NCBI RefSeq assembly: GCF_022700675.1 | Contig: NZ_CP062182.1 | Span: 868,001 to 932,000, forward strand | Direction of reading: 5' to 3' | Length of the DNA stretch: 64,000 nt | From: Acinetobacter sp. ASP199 | Lineage (GTDB): Bacteria; Pseudomonadota; Gammaproteobacteria; Pseudomonadales; Moraxellaceae | Part shown: positions 28,561-40,299 of the stretch, in pieces | How positions within the stretch are numbered: position 1 is the stretch's first letter | Layout of the letters: every line of letters begins with the position of its first letter | Notes under the pieces: generated by a model | Seen by the model: the letters and a program-made list of their open reading frames with translations, nothing else | Databases searched by the model: none | What the model was told of the DNA's origin: nothing | Position numbers and translations under genes: made by a program

Positions 28561-28770
28561 ATGAAAATGAAAAAAATGATATTACTGTCATCTGTATTGG
28601 CAGTGGCCTTAACCGGTTGTATGGTCGATCCTTGGGATGATGATTATCGTGGTCATCGAGATCGTAATGGACATTATGACCGCGACCATGGTGACCGGGA
28701 CTGGAAAAATAAAGATCATCGTGACTGGAAACGTGATCGGGACGACCGTGACTGGCGTGATCGCCGTTAA
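28561..28770 (+). CDS. Small charged lipoprotein
   Basis: A 69-residue precursor starting MKMKKMILL with lipobox LTGC. The mature 50 residues are nearly all Asp, Arg, His and Lys with imperfect repeats of DRDW and HRD (for example KDHRDWKRDRDDRDW). AGGAAAGAGG precedes the ATG at 28561. Function unknown; such tails may bind metal or the cell surface. Followed by a good terminator. Confidence 0.72.
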   Translation: MKMKKMILLSSVLAVALTGCMVDPWDDDYRGHRDRNGHYDRDHGDRDWKNKDHRDWKRDRDDRDWRDRR

Positions 28771-28799
28771 CAGATCAGCTATTTATAACTTACATTTCA

Positions 28800-28834
28800 C
28801 AAAAAAAGGATTCCATACAGGAATCCTTTTTTTA
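28800..28834 (+). terminator. Terminator after the charged lipoprotein gene
   Basis: AAAAAAAGGATTCC pairs with GGAATCCTTTTTTT around ATACA; also suitable for the convergent rsmD. Confidence 0.85.
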
Positions 28835-28857
28835 ATGCTTTTTATGCAAATATTTAT

Positions 28858-29409
28858 TTACTTTTTCTGATATAACCCGGCACGTACTGTCCCAGCCTTG
28901 GTGTTTTTAATCAGTTGCCAAGACGAAGGGAGCTGCAAAGTATTCAAATCCCGATCTGCTTCGACATAAATCAGAGCTTCAGGCTTAATCAGCGGATCAG
29001 CAAGTCCAGCCAGAGAAGTCCACAAGTCCAGGCTATATGGTGGGTCTAAAAAGACCAGATCAAATTGATCTTTCAAAGTTGGTAAAGCCTGCTGCGCCGT
29101 GGTCACTTTCAGTTGTGCACGTGCTTTGGTGACTTTAAGCAGCTCCAGATTCTGGCTTAAAAATTGTGCCTGAGTACGATCCGGTTCAATCATCACCACG
29201 CTGGCTGAACCACGAGAAAGTGCTTCAAAGGACAAAGCACCAGAACCGGCGCAGATATCCAGCACCTTGGCATTCTGTATATCCCACATCAGCCAGTTAA
29301 ACAGGGTTTCACGGACACGGTCCGGGGTGGGACGTAAACCGTCTATACTGGCAAAGGCCAGTTGACGACGTTTCCAGTCACCGCCAATAATTCGTAGCTG
29401 ATTTTTCAT
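28858..29409 (-). CDS. rsmD: 16S rRNA (guanine966-N2)-methyltransferase RsmD
   Basis: A 183-residue SAM-dependent methyltransferase. N-terminal GGDWKRRQL and GLRPTPDRVRETLFNWL are RsmD signatures; motif I is VLDICAGSGALSFEALSRG near residue 50 and the catalytic motif DPPY near 122. It modifies G966 of 16S rRNA in the small subunit. It lies three bases downstream of mrdA on the minus strand, so the two are likely one operon. Confidence 0.95.
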   Translation of the reverse strand: MKNQLRIIGGDWKRRQLAFASIDGLRPTPDRVRETLFNWLMWDIQNAKVLDICAGSGALSFEALSRGSASVVMIEPDRTQAQFLSQNLELLKVTKARAQLKVTTAQQALPTLKDQFDLVFLDPPYSLDLWTSLAGLADPLIKPEALIYVEADRDLNTLQLPSSWQLIKNTKAGTVRAGLYQKK

Positions 29410-29412
29410 GTA

Positions 29413-31461
29413 TTAATCTCCTTCTACAGCAGGTGCAGAGTTCGCAGATGAGTTCGAACGAGATGGGTTTGATGTTGTATTTGATGAAGTTGGTGGTGCA
29501 TCCGTGCTGTTAGGTGTTGCTGCAGCATCAGGGCTAAGAATACTTGCACCACTTGGTAGTTCACCAGGTTTAATTCCGGCTGTCATCAGTCCCCCACTTA
29601 ATTGATGGCTGAGAGGGCGTACCGGATTTTTATCCTTATGCAATAACCAGTAATCAAAAATAGGGCGGGCCAGTGCAGTGGCTGCACTACCGCCACGGCC
29701 ATTTTCCAGAATGACTGCAATGGCAATTTCAGGCTTTTCTGCAGGGGCAAAACCGACAAACAGACCATGGTCAAGCTGGCGATCAGTGAGCAGGGCTTCA
29801 TTGTAGCGTTTACCCTGGGCAATACTTTTCACCTGGGCTGTACCGGTTTTACCGGCAATACTATATTGCAAGCCGCCTTTAATGCCACGACCTGTACCGG
29901 ATTGAATGACATCAACCATGGCATCGCGCATCTTGAACCAGTCTTCTTCTTGCCCATTAAAATCGATCTTGCCATGGGTTCCATTATGGACTTTAAATGC
30001 TTTGGCACCACGGCTTTCACGCAGGACATGCGGTACGACCTTATTGCCGTGGTTGGCAGTAATTGCAGTTGCCATAGCTAACTGTAATGGGGTTGCTGTA
30101 AAGGCACCCTGGCCAATACTTACCGAAATCGTTTCACCACGTAACCATTTAGAGTTCCGCGTACGCATTTTCCATTCAGGACTTGGATATAGACCAGAGC
30201 TTTCACTTGGCAGATCGACACCCGTTTTTTCACCAAAACCAAACTGACGCATCCAGTCATTCATCTTTTCAATGCCCATACGATAGGACATGACATAGAA
30301 ATAGGTATCGCAGGAAACCACCTGAGCTTTATGCAGATTTACAGTACCATGGCCGGTTTTCTTATGGTCACGGAAACGGTGGCTATCACCCGGTAAAGTG
30401 AAATAACCGGGATCGGAAATCGCGGTACTCCAATCGACCAAGCCATAATGAAGGCCACCAAGGCCAAACATCGGTTTAATGGTCGAACCTGGAGGATAAG
30501 TGCCTTGAACCGCGCGGTTATACAGCGGCTGATCAAGATTATCACGCAAGAAAGAATAATCTTTGGTGCTGATCCCGGTCACGAACAGGTTCGGATTGAA
30601 ACTTGGGCTAGAAACCAGTGCTAAAATTTCCCCTGTACCTGGATTCATGGCAACAATGGCGCCACGACGTCCTGCCAGTTGCTCTGAAGCCACCACTTGC
30701 AGACCATAATCCAGAGATAAAAACAGGTCATTGCCGCGTACCGGATCCTTACGCCCAAGATGGCGCAGCACATTACCATGTGCATCGGCTTCGACCGATT
30801 CATTTCCTGGCACGCCGTGGAGCAGCTCCTCATAGGATTTTTCCACCCCGATTTTCCCGATCAGGTTGGTGCCGGCATACAGGTCCTTATCAATACTTTT
30901 TAATTCTTTGTCATTGATACGGCCGACGTAACCAATCACGTGGGCAAATAATTCACCATGTGGATAGTAGCGGGTCATCTGGGTATCAATTTTTACACCG
31001 GGGAAGAGGTGTTTGATCTCACTAAAGCGGGCAATATCGGTTTCGGTCAGATTTAGTTTGATAGAAACACGTTCTGTTTTTTTTGCGGTTTTAATCCGGC
31101 TATTAAAACGTTCGATATCTTCTTCGTTTAGCTCCAGAATCGGGGTCAGGCGCTTAATCGTATCATCAATATCCTCAACATCGGCACGACTTAAGGTGGC
31201 AGTAAATACCGGATAGTTATCCGCTAAAAGTACGCCATTGCGGTCATAGATGTAGCCGCGTGCAGGGGCAAGCGGTTGCAGACGGATACGGTTCTGGTCA
31301 GAAGCGGTGTTGAATTCATTGAAGCTGACAATCTGTAAATACGCATAGCGGCTGATCAGTAGCAGCATACAGATGATGACCAAGCCAATCGAGAAAAACA
31401 CACGATTGCGATAAATGCGTTTTTCTTGCTGTACATTTTTTAATGGAAAATGCTGCTTCAT
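29413..31461 (-). CDS. mrdA: Penicillin-binding protein 2 (peptidoglycan transpeptidase, elongasome)
   Basis: A 682-residue class B PBP. One membrane anchor (about residues 20-40), the dimerisation domain RGYIYDRNG near 68, and the transpeptidase motifs STIK (S326, K329), SCD and KTGTAQ. With RodA it makes the side wall. The C-terminus carries about 60 residues rich in Ser, Asn, Thr and Pro beyond the catalytic domain. The start at 31461 (MKQHFPLKN) is chosen because it gives the usual short cytoplasmic tail; a longer frame reaches 31560. rodA is not adjacent here. Confidence 0.93.
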   Translation of the reverse strand: MKQHFPLKNVQQEKRIYRNRVFFSIGLVIICMLLLISRYAYLQIVSFNEFNTASDQNRIRLQPLAPARGYIYDRNGVLLADNYPVFTATLSRADVEDIDDTIKRLTPILELNEEDIERFNSRIKTAKKTERVSIKLNLTETDIARFSEIKHLFPGVKIDTQMTRYYPHGELFAHVIGYVGRINDKELKSIDKDLYAGTNLIGKIGVEKSYEELLHGVPGNESVEADAHGNVLRHLGRKDPVRGNDLFLSLDYGLQVVASEQLAGRRGAIVAMNPGTGEILALVSSPSFNPNLFVTGISTKDYSFLRDNLDQPLYNRAVQGTYPPGSTIKPMFGLGGLHYGLVDWSTAISDPGYFTLPGDSHRFRDHKKTGHGTVNLHKAQVVSCDTYFYVMSYRMGIEKMNDWMRQFGFGEKTGVDLPSESSGLYPSPEWKMRTRNSKWLRGETISVSIGQGAFTATPLQLAMATAITANHGNKVVPHVLRESRGAKAFKVHNGTHGKIDFNGQEEDWFKMRDAMVDVIQSGTGRGIKGGLQYSIAGKTGTAQVKSIAQGKRYNEALLTDRQLDHGLFVGFAPAEKPEIAIAVILENGRGGSAATALARPIFDYWLLHKDKNPVRPLSHQLSGGLMTAGIKPGELPSGASILSPDAAATPNSTDAPPTSSNTTSNPSRSNSSANSAPAVEGD

Positions 31462-31701
31462 ACGAGATCGACTTAGACCTGAACACGGATGGGAATGAAA
31501 GTGCGTTATTCTAACCCAACTGGCCTGGTTTGGATATTGAAATACGAGCAGGTTGCCCACCGGTTAAACGTTGACTTTGCAGACATTAAAATTGTCCACT
31601 GTTGTATACAACTGCGTGGATAATTCTGCTAAAGTCCAAAGTGAATAAAAAAAGGACGATACCTTAAAATTATAATGAATCAAGGATATTGGTGAAAAGG
31701 A

Positions 31702-32220
31702 ATGAATAAATTATACCCTTTGCTGGCATTTGCTTTAATCGCAAATGCGGCTCATGCACATGATTCCACGTCTATACCTGAAGCAAAACTGAGCAATAGT
31801 CAGGCAAGTACCTGGAATGTGGGGGCAGGATTTACCCGTAATATGATTCACCTGAATACTGAATGGGTGAATCCATATGGGATTACATATGTAAAAGGTG
31901 GTGTTTTTCTGGACGATGATAAGCCATTTGGTGCACAAGTTGGCTTCCGCTACCCGGCACACCTCACAGGAAAAGATAAAAATGGGTATTATGTCGGGGC
32001 ATATGCTGGTCATATCCAGAGTAGAAAAGTAGATGGGGAATATGAAGCACGTCTTGGTGGCGGGGTGGATTTATCCTATGTCATGCTGAGTTCAGAACGG
32101 ATCAGTACCTTCAGTGTCGGAATCGGTGCGGGTGAGGAAATGAAAAGCCGAAGTGGACATGTTGTGGCCGAAATCGAACCTCAACTACAATTCTCCTATA
32201 CTTTAAGTATCGGTTTATAG
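31702..32220 (+). CDS. Putative outer-membrane beta-barrel protein
   Basis: A 172-residue precursor with a signal peptide ending AHA (about residue 19). The mature part alternates hydrophobic and polar residues in strand-like segments (NVGAGFTRNMIHLNTEW, YYVGAYAGHIQSR, FSYTLSIGL) with an aromatic-rich pattern suggesting a small outer-membrane barrel, though it ends in Leu rather than Phe/Trp. No named family. GGTGAAAAGG precedes the ATG. Monocistronic. Confidence 0.65.
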   Translation: MNKLYPLLAFALIANAAHAHDSTSIPEAKLSNSQASTWNVGAGFTRNMIHLNTEWVNPYGITYVKGGVFLDDDKPFGAQVGFRYPAHLTGKDKNGYYVGAYAGHIQSRKVDGEYEARLGGGVDLSYVMLSSERISTFSVGIGAGEEMKSRSGHVVAEIEPQLQFSYTLSIGL

Positions 32221-32285
32221 AGAAAATATTCGACTTGATAAGAAATTGTATTCTGTGAACAAAGAATTAAATATGGAAGTTATAC

Positions 32286-33602
32286 ATGCTTGAGTACGTT
32301 AACGAGTTGTGGCAAGCCTTTCTGATGCGTCCAGATTTCTGGGCCGTGCTCAGTATTATTCCTGTCACTGCATTCGTTACCTGGGCACACGTATGGATGG
32401 CACTGAAAATGGTGTTTTATCCAATCACGTTCTGGGGATTCCATATTGGTCCATTGCCTGTCGGCTGGCAGGGCATTGTGCCGCGTAAAGCAGGACGAAT
32501 TTCAGGCATTATCACAGACAATACCTTGTCTAAACTGGGATCGATCCAGGAATTTCTACAGGCGATGGATCCGGATGATATGGCACGGATCATCGGTGAG
32601 CAGGTGGGTTTCGAACTTGAACATCTGATTGATGAGGTCATGATCGACCGTAATGCAGTCTTGTGGGAAAACTTGCCGTATTCCATCAAGCGCCGTATTT
32701 ATTCCCAGGCACACAAGCAGTTGCCGGATGTGTTGCGCGAATTAGTGACTGAGCTGACCATGAACGTCGAGTCACTTGTGGATATGCGTGACATGGTGGT
32801 TAGTCAAATGGAGGGTGACCGCCGTTTGATGGTGCGCATGTTCCTGAAGGTCGGACAGAAAGAAATTAACTTTATCTGGCATATCAGTGCTTTAATTGGT
32901 ATGTTCTTTGGTCTGTTTCAGATGATCGTCTGGTTTGTGGTGCCTTGGCACTGGACTGTACCTTTCTGGGCAGCAATTTGGGGTTTCCTGACCAACTGGA
33001 TCGCTATCTGGATGGTCTTCAATCCGATAGAACCACACTATGTGAAATACCCGCAGTTCTTCGCCCGCACGCAGAGTCGCAAGTTTCCATGGATCAAACC
33101 GGTTATTCCACGTATTGGCACCTATAACATACAAGGTGCTTTTATGAAACGTCAGGAAGAAGTCTCTGACGTCTTCGCAAGCGTAGTGACAGAAGATCTG
33201 ATTACGCTAAAATCGATCATGACAGAAATGATGTATGGTGGTAAGAAAGAAAAAACCCGCCGGATCGTCAAACGTCACATTAACGAAATTATGGAAACTC
33301 CATTGGTTCGCACCTCTTTACAGCTATCTTTAGGGCCAAGAGAGTATGCAAAACTCAAGACAGACTTGATCGATCGCTCAATTGAAATTACGATGGTGCC
33401 TGTATGCGACCCTGCGTTTAATGCGAGCCGTGCACAGAAAATCTATCAAATGTTTAGAGACCGCATACGCGAGTTGACACCGAAGGAGTTTCAGAATCTG
33501 TTACGACCTGCGTTTCAGGAGGATGAGTGGATTCTGATTGTATTGGGTGGAGTAACCGGTTTTGTCGCGGGTTTAATCCATTTGTTTGTGGCTTTCTTAT
33601 AA
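32286..33602 (+). CDS. DUF445-family inner-membrane protein
   Basis: A 438-residue protein of the DUF445 family. Membrane segments at the N-terminus (about 17-37), centre (about 200-225 and 232-252) and C-terminus (about 415-437, ILIVLGGVTGFVAGLIHLFV). A DUF445 core motif WGFLTNWIAIWMVFNPIEP follows the central helices. The family role is not established. Located 86 bp upstream of adk, possibly co-transcribed. Confidence 0.82.
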   Translation: MLEYVNELWQAFLMRPDFWAVLSIIPVTAFVTWAHVWMALKMVFYPITFWGFHIGPLPVGWQGIVPRKAGRISGIITDNTLSKLGSIQEFLQAMDPDDMARIIGEQVGFELEHLIDEVMIDRNAVLWENLPYSIKRRIYSQAHKQLPDVLRELVTELTMNVESLVDMRDMVVSQMEGDRRLMVRMFLKVGQKEINFIWHISALIGMFFGLFQMIVWFVVPWHWTVPFWAAIWGFLTNWIAIWMVFNPIEPHYVKYPQFFARTQSRKFPWIKPVIPRIGTYNIQGAFMKRQEEVSDVFASVVTEDLITLKSIMTEMMYGGKKEKTRRIVKRHINEIMETPLVRTSLQLSLGPREYAKLKTDLIDRSIEITMVPVCDPAFNASRAQKIYQMFRDRIRELTPKEFQNLLRPAFQEDEWILIVLGGVTGFVAGLIHLFVAFL

Positions 33603-33675
33603 CGAGACGCTGAAATGCTGGATACCTTTGGGGATGTCCAGACATTTGGTGTCCTATACATTGTTAAAAAAATGA

Positions 33676-34347
<672 letters not shown>

Positions 34348-34374
34348 TCATTAACCGATTATTTTGACAATCGA

Positions 34375-34405
34375 AGAGCCCTAAGTCATATTAGGGCTCT
34401 TTTTA
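34375..34405 (+). terminator. Terminator of adk
   Basis: AGAGCCCTAA (34375-34384) pairs with TTAGGGCTCT (34391-34400), followed by five T. Confidence 0.9.
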
Positions 34406-34433
34406 TTTCTGTGTCTTTAAAGGAATTGCGACT

Positions 34434-34646
34434 GTGAAAATTGGTTTGTTATTGCTCATGGTGGTGTTCTTGGCTGTTTTAGCAGGTCTTCTGGTCATGA
34501 GCTACCGAATGCTGAACAAAGTGCAGAAGCAGGAAAAAATCGAAAATAGGGACAAAACCCCAGAACGACAATTGCACCCGAAATTACAGGCTGAATTAGA
34601 GCAGCGCAAAAAGACGCAACAGCAGTCAGAAGAAAAGCAAAAGTAA
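34434..34646 (+). CDS. Small single-helix membrane protein, hypothetical
   Basis: A 70-residue protein with one N-terminal membrane helix (residues 4-25, LLLLMVVFLAVLAGLLVM) and a highly charged, Gln/Lys/Glu-rich cytoplasmic tail ending QSEEKQK. GTG start with AAAGGA upstream. No named family. It sits between the adk terminator and a large inverted repeat shared with nth. Confidence 0.7.
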   Translation: MKIGLLLLMVVFLAVLAGLLVMSYRMLNKVQKQEKIENRDKTPERQLHPKLQAELEQRKKTQQQSEEKQK

Positions 34647-34659
34647 GTATTCTCATCTG

Positions 34660-34715
34660 CTGACCCCTTAATAAAAAAGCTGAACCAGAGTTCAGCTTTT
34701 TTATTAAGGGGTCAG
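34660..34715. terminator. Very long bidirectional terminator (25-bp perfect stem)
   Basis: Bases 34660-34684 are the exact reverse complement of 34691-34715, with a six-base loop CCAGAG. The inner part (AAAAAAGCTGAA / TTCAGCTTTTTT) is a classic two-way terminator; the outer part (CTGACCCC / GGGGTCAG) extends the stem and includes the nth stop codon. Confidence 0.9.
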
Positions 34716-35416
34716 TCGATATTTTTCACTGTAATGGGTTTGAGTGCACCAAAGTTAAAACGGTCCGGCCAGTTACAGACATCCGCGACCACGCATTCAT
34801 TGCATTTTGGTTTGCGTGCAATGCAGCAATAACGGCCATGTAAAATCAGCCAGTGATGAGAGTCAATAATAAATTCTTTTGGAATCACCTTGACCAGGCG
34901 ATGTTCAACCTCAAGCACATTTTTACCGACGGCCAGGCCAGTCCGGTTACCGACCCGGAAAATATGGGTATCGACCGCCATTGTCGGTTGACCAAATGCA
35001 GTATTGAGTACCACATTCGCCGTTTTACGACCTACACCCGGTAAAGCTTCCAGATCAGCACGATTATCCGGTACTATGCTGTTGTGTTTCTTGATCAGCA
35101 TCTCACAGGCTTTGATGACGTTTTCTGCCTTGGAGTTATACAGCCCGATGGTTTTGATATATTCCTTCAAGCCATCCACACCAAGGGCATAAATCGCTTC
35201 TGGCGTATTTGCCACCGGAAATAGCTTATCGGTCGCCTTGTTGACGCTGACATCAGTGGCCTGAGCAGAGAGCGTCACTGCAACCAATAATTCAAAAGGA
35301 TTGGAATAATTCAGTTCAGTTTTTGGATTCGGACGTTGTTCGCGTAATCGTTCAAAAAAAGTCTGAATCTGTTTCCGGTTCATGTTCTTTACAGGTTTGC
35401 CGCTTATGCTTGTCAT
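34712..35416 (-). CDS. nth: Endonuclease III (DNA glycosylase/AP lyase)
   Basis: A 234-residue base-excision repair enzyme that removes oxidised pyrimidines. The helix-hairpin-helix LPGVGRKTANVVLNTAFG near residue 127 carries the catalytic Lys, and the catalytic Asp is in VDTHIFRVGNRTG. The C-terminal cluster C-x6-C-x2-C-x5-C (CIARKPKCNECVVADVC) binds 4Fe-4S. CAGGGA precedes the ATG at 35416. The gene lies four bases downstream of the RnfB-like gene, an order reminiscent of the rsx-nth operon of enterobacteria. Confidence 0.96.
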   Translation of the reverse strand: MTSISGKPVKNMNRKQIQTFFERLREQRPNPKTELNYSNPFELLVAVTLSAQATDVSVNKATDKLFPVANTPEAIYALGVDGLKEYIKTIGLYNSKAENVIKACEMLIKKHNSIVPDNRADLEALPGVGRKTANVVLNTAFGQPTMAVDTHIFRVGNRTGLAVGKNVLEVEHRLVKVIPKEFIIDSHHWLILHGRYCCIARKPKCNECVVADVCNWPDRFNFGALKPITVKNID

Positions 35417-35420
35417 CGTC

Positions 35421-36212
35421 TTATCCCTGTAAATCCTGTAATTGCTGCATTAGTTCGGCAAGCTGGGCGCGTTTCCCCGCATCTTCGCGTACAGACAACT
35501 GTTTCTCGAGCTTTTTGATTTGGGTACGCAGTTTGGCCAGTTCAATTGTCGTTTTTGCATCCTGGATCAGTACATCTTCATTTGGCTTTTCTACCACTTC
35601 AATTACTGGCACATTTTGACTCTGTGCAGAGAACTCGGCAAACAGCTCGGTATTGATTTCAGCACGAACTACCGGTCCCTTACGGTCAATGCGGCGTTTT
35701 TCCTCTCGCTGAATATGCGCATAGTAACGTTGGCGCAGATCATTTTGTTCCTGAATATGTTGTTCAGCCGACATGAGGGGATGAATATCTTCCACCAGGT
35801 CAATACAGTCGACCGGACAGGGCGGAATACAGAGTTCACAACCGGTACACAGATCTGTCAGCACGGTATGCATCAGTTTTCCTGAGCCAATAATGGCATC
35901 GACCGGGCAGGCATTAATGCATTTGGTACAGCCAATACACTCATCTTCACGAATCACGGCCTTCATACGCTGAGGACGTCCATCGGCCTGAATGGGCCAG
36001 ACACTGGGTTCAGCCGTAAGTTTAGGACGATTTAACAATTGGGCAAGGGCATCTGCTACCGGTTGTCCACCGGGGACACATTTGTTGGCCTCTTCTCCCT
36101 CGGCAATGGACTGGGCATAGGGCAGGCAGCCATCACGATGACCACACAGACCACATTGGGTCTGTGGCAATAGCGCATCAATAGATTGGATGAGAGAAAT
36201 CTGCGAATTCAT
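35421..36212 (-). CDS. RnfB/RsxB-like iron-sulfur protein without membrane anchor
   Basis: A 263-residue ferredoxin-like protein. Near the start [14 protein letters not shown] is a 4Fe-4S site of RnfB type, with one extra residue between the second and third Cys compared with CGQCGYPGC; NKCVPGG adds the fourth. Two bacterial ferredoxin clusters follow: [12 protein letters not shown] and [13 protein letters not shown] coiled-coil tail ends the protein. E. coli RsxB begins with a membrane helix that is absent here, and no other rnf/rsx genes are nearby. It is translationally close to nth. Role possibly electron delivery, inferred only. Confidence 0.85.
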   Translation of the reverse strand: MNSQISLIQSIDALLPQTQCGLCGHRDGCLPYAQSIAEGEEANKCVPGGQPVADALAQLLNRPKLTAEPSVWPIQADGRPQRMKAVIREDECIGCTKCINACPVDAIIGSGKLMHTVLTDLCTGCELCIPPCPVDCIDLVEDIHPLMSAEQHIQEQNDLRQRYYAHIQREEKRRIDRKGPVVRAEINTELFAEFSAQSQNVPVIEVVEKPNEDVLIQDAKTTIELAKLRTQIKKLEKQLSVREDAGKRAQLAELMQQLQDLQG

Positions 36213-37902
<1,690 letters not shown>

Positions 37903-37924
37903 GTCTGACTTAGTTTAAGCTTTA

Positions 37925-37955
37925 AAAAACCGAGGTATTCACCTCGGTTTTTTTA
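37925..37955. terminator. Terminator of gdhA
   Basis: AAAAAACCGAGGT pairs with ACCTCGGTTTTTTT around ATTC; also near the end of the convergent lipoprotein gene. Confidence 0.9.
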
Positions 37956-37972
37956 TGAGACATAAAAATATT

Positions 37973-38743
37973 TTACAGCGAGCCTTTTACTGCTTCACGC
38001 TCGACTGCCATATCAAAAATATAGGCATATTTAGACTGATCTGCTGCCGGATTCTTGATTTCAAAGCGTTTTACCCGAATCACCTGACGTTCATTTGGCG
38101 TATGCTGGAAGCCTTCAATCTGGTCATAGAACAGGGTCCAATTTTTATCGACCTGAGTTTTCAAGCCCTGCTCATTGTATTTCACTTCGCGTACCTGTAG
38201 GCAGGTTTGCTGTGCTACACCGCTACAGGTCTTGGTTTCAGGAGAAATTTCCAGGAAAATGATATCAGCCTGACTATTATAACGGGCTTCTGGTGTCATC
38301 TTGCCTGTGAATACATAAGTCTTTCCGTTTACGGTCAGCGTCAGAACCGGAGTTTGAGCATCACTGGTATTTAAGCTAAACGGAATACGGGCATCATTAA
38401 AAATTTCGCCTGCCAGCTTTTCCTGTTGCATGGCATTCGCATCACAAGCTTTCATGGTTGAGATTAAGGTACCAGTTTCCAGCTGACCCTCAGTGATTTT
38501 CCAGCTGCCACCTAAACTATTGCAGCTGGTAGTGACACTAAAACGATTTTCATCATGGAAGCTCAGTACCATATGTTCTTTTGCACCGGTATCAATGTGC
38601 CATTCATAAGCACTCAAGGTATTTTCGGCATTTTGTTGCTGTAATACGGACACGGCAAGATCTCCTACTTTTTGGACATCATTGGACTGACAAGCTGCAA
38701 GGGTTAGGGGAAATAAAGCGATAATTAAGTATTTTAATTTCAT
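37973..38743 (-). CDS. META-domain / DUF4377 lipoprotein
   Basis: A 256-residue precursor with lipobox LAAC (Cys near residue 17). The first half is a META (HslJ-like) domain: YEWHIDTGAKEHMVLSFHDE, then SCNSLGGSWKITEGQL and TMKACDANAMQQE. The second half (from ARYNSQADIIFLEI on) matches DUF4377 with CLQVREVKYNEQG and NWTLFYDQIEGFQH. META lipoproteins are linked to stress or antibiotic tolerance, with no defined activity. Start set at MKLKYLII. Confidence 0.8.
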   Translation of the reverse strand: MKLKYLIIALFPLTLAACQSNDVQKVGDLAVSVLQQQNAENTLSAYEWHIDTGAKEHMVLSFHDENRFSVTTSCNSLGGSWKITEGQLETGTLISTMKACDANAMQQEKLAGEIFNDARIPFSLNTSDAQTPVLTLTVNGKTYVFTGKMTPEARYNSQADIIFLEISPETKTCSGVAQQTCLQVREVKYNEQGLKTQVDKNWTLFYDQIEGFQHTPNERQVIRVKRFEIKNPAADQSKYAYIFDMAVEREAVKGSL

Positions 38744-38927
38744 TGATTGAATAGTCATGAAGTAAATAAAGCAGACTTAAGCTTAAACGATTCATTTTTA
38801 AAAAATATGGATACATTCTGAAGCTTTAGGTAGCAAAATGTATCCATGGAAATTGAATGATGAGTAAAGCAAGAGAACAAAATTTTCTTAGACCCAAGAA
38901 AAAAGGCTCAGATAGAGCCTTTAGATC

Positions 38928-39704
38928 CTAGTCAAAACGGTAGATATCCATACCCAGTGAACCCATGCTAAAGCTGCTATGCACCAGACTGAAACGTGTA
39001 CCGGTTCCCATCGAAAAGAAGATCGGTGCGAAGTGTTCCAAGGTTGGGTGATTACGTTCCAAGTACGGAATACTTGACCAGTCCAGTACTGCTTCATAGT
39101 CACTATGAGCGAGTTTGTTTACCACATAATTGCGGAAGGTCAATGCCCATTCTGGAGCGGTATTGGATTGTCCAGTGCGATCCAGCTCGCGCAGGTTATG
39201 TGTAATACTTCCTGAACCGATCAGTAGAACCTGCTGTTCACGTAAGGGAGCTAGCGTTTGACCAATTTTATATATGTCATGTGCAGTCATGTTCATTGGC
39301 AGGGAAATTTCCACAACTGGGATATCTGCATCCGGGTACATGTGCAGCAATGGCATCCATACGCCATGATCACGCGGACGTGAATTATTCGCATAAGCAC
39401 TCAAGCCAGCTTCAGATAGCAAGCCAAGAATCCGTTCAGCCAATTCTGGTTGACCCGGCGCAGGATAATGCAGCTGATACAGTTGAGGCGGGAAGCCACG
39501 GAAATCGTGCCAGGTTTCTGGACGAATACCGGTATTCACTTCCAGTGCATTACTTTCCCAGTGGGCAGACATCACAATGATGGCCTCAGGGCGTGGCAGA
39601 TTAACACTTAAACGCTCCAGTGCCGGACCCACCTGTTCAGGGTTAAGGGCAAGCATTGGGGAGCCATGGGAGATAAACAGGCCGGGAAGCGTTTGTAAGT
39701 TCAT
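38928..39704 (-). CDS. Class III extradiol dioxygenase (DODA/YgiD-like)
   Basis: A 258-residue LigB-family protein. Metal-binding histidines are recognisable in LFISHGSPMLAL (residue 13), IVMSAHWESNAL (residue 47) and IGSGSITHNLREL. In E. coli, YgiD cleaves DOPA and similar catechols using zinc or iron. No partner genes for aromatic catabolism are adjacent; the paa cluster is 8 kb away and uses a different chemistry. Substrate unknown. Confidence 0.87.
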   Translation of the reverse strand: MNLQTLPGLFISHGSPMLALNPEQVGPALERLSVNLPRPEAIIVMSAHWESNALEVNTGIRPETWHDFRGFPPQLYQLHYPAPGQPELAERILGLLSEAGLSAYANNSRPRDHGVWMPLLHMYPDADIPVVEISLPMNMTAHDIYKIGQTLAPLREQQVLLIGSGSITHNLRELDRTGQSNTAPEWALTFRNYVVNKLAHSDYEAVLDWSSIPYLERNHPTLEHFAPIFFSMGTGTRFSLVHSSFSMGSLGMDIYRFD

Positions 39705-39816
39705 AGTTCAAAACCACATCTGGAAGATGTCTTCAATAATGCACGAAAGCAAGCGAAGTAAGGAGAGGGGATTGTTCAACAATTCGTTGCGAAAATAGAA
39801 CAATCACTCATTCTCG

Positions 39817-40299
39817 TTAACCCGCACGGTGATAAGGATGGTTATGATTAATGCTCATGGCACGGTACAACTGCTCAATCAGCATGACACGAACCAGAGG
39901 GTGCGGCAAGGTCAGTTTGGACAATGACCAGTGCCATGCAGCTGCCTTACGTACCGCTTCAGAATGACCATCCGGTCCGCCAATGGCTAAAGCCACATCA
40001 TTGCCTTCCAGCATCCAGCCTTTCATGGTTTCAGCCAGTTTTTCGGTACTGAATTCACGACCGCCGACTTCAAGTGCGATCAGGGTTTCATTGGGCTTCA
40101 ACGCATTCAGGATGCTGTCCCCTTCAATATTACGATATTTCAGGATGTCGGCTTCAGAATCATTCTTGCCACGTTTCGCCATCGGTAATTCAATGATTTG
40201 TGTTTGAACAAATGGCTGTATGCGCTTGAAATAATCTTCAAAACCAGTGAGCACCCAAGCTGGCATTTTTTGACCAATGGTCAGAATACGGATTTTCAT
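39817..40299 (-). CDS. rlmH: 23S rRNA (pseudouridine1915-N3)-methyltransferase RlmH
   Basis: A 160-residue SPOUT methyltransferase acting on helix 69 of 23S rRNA. The SAM knot segment ALAIGGPDGHSEAVRKAA and the C-terminal SLSKLTLPHPLVRVMLIEQL then SINHNHPYHR are diagnostic and full length. Its usual neighbours (rsfS, mrdA) are not adjacent here; mrdA is about 8 kb away. Confidence 0.95.
   Translation of the reverse strand: MKIRILTIGQKMPAWVLTGFEDYFKRIQPFVQTQIIELPMAKRGKNDSEADILKYRNIEGDSILNALKPNETLIALEVGGREFSTEKLAETMKGWMLEGNDVALAIGGPDGHSEAVRKAAAWHWSLSKLTLPHPLVRVMLIEQLYRAMSINHNHPYHRAG

Noticed and set aside
29413..31461. Non-functional PBP2 because of the SCD motif
   Set aside because: Although SxN is the commoner class B motif, SxD at this position occurs in PBP2 proteins; STIK and KTG are intact.
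34660..34715. Insertion-sequence end or attachment site
   Set aside because: No partner repeat, no transposase or integrase nearby; a long terminator explains it best.
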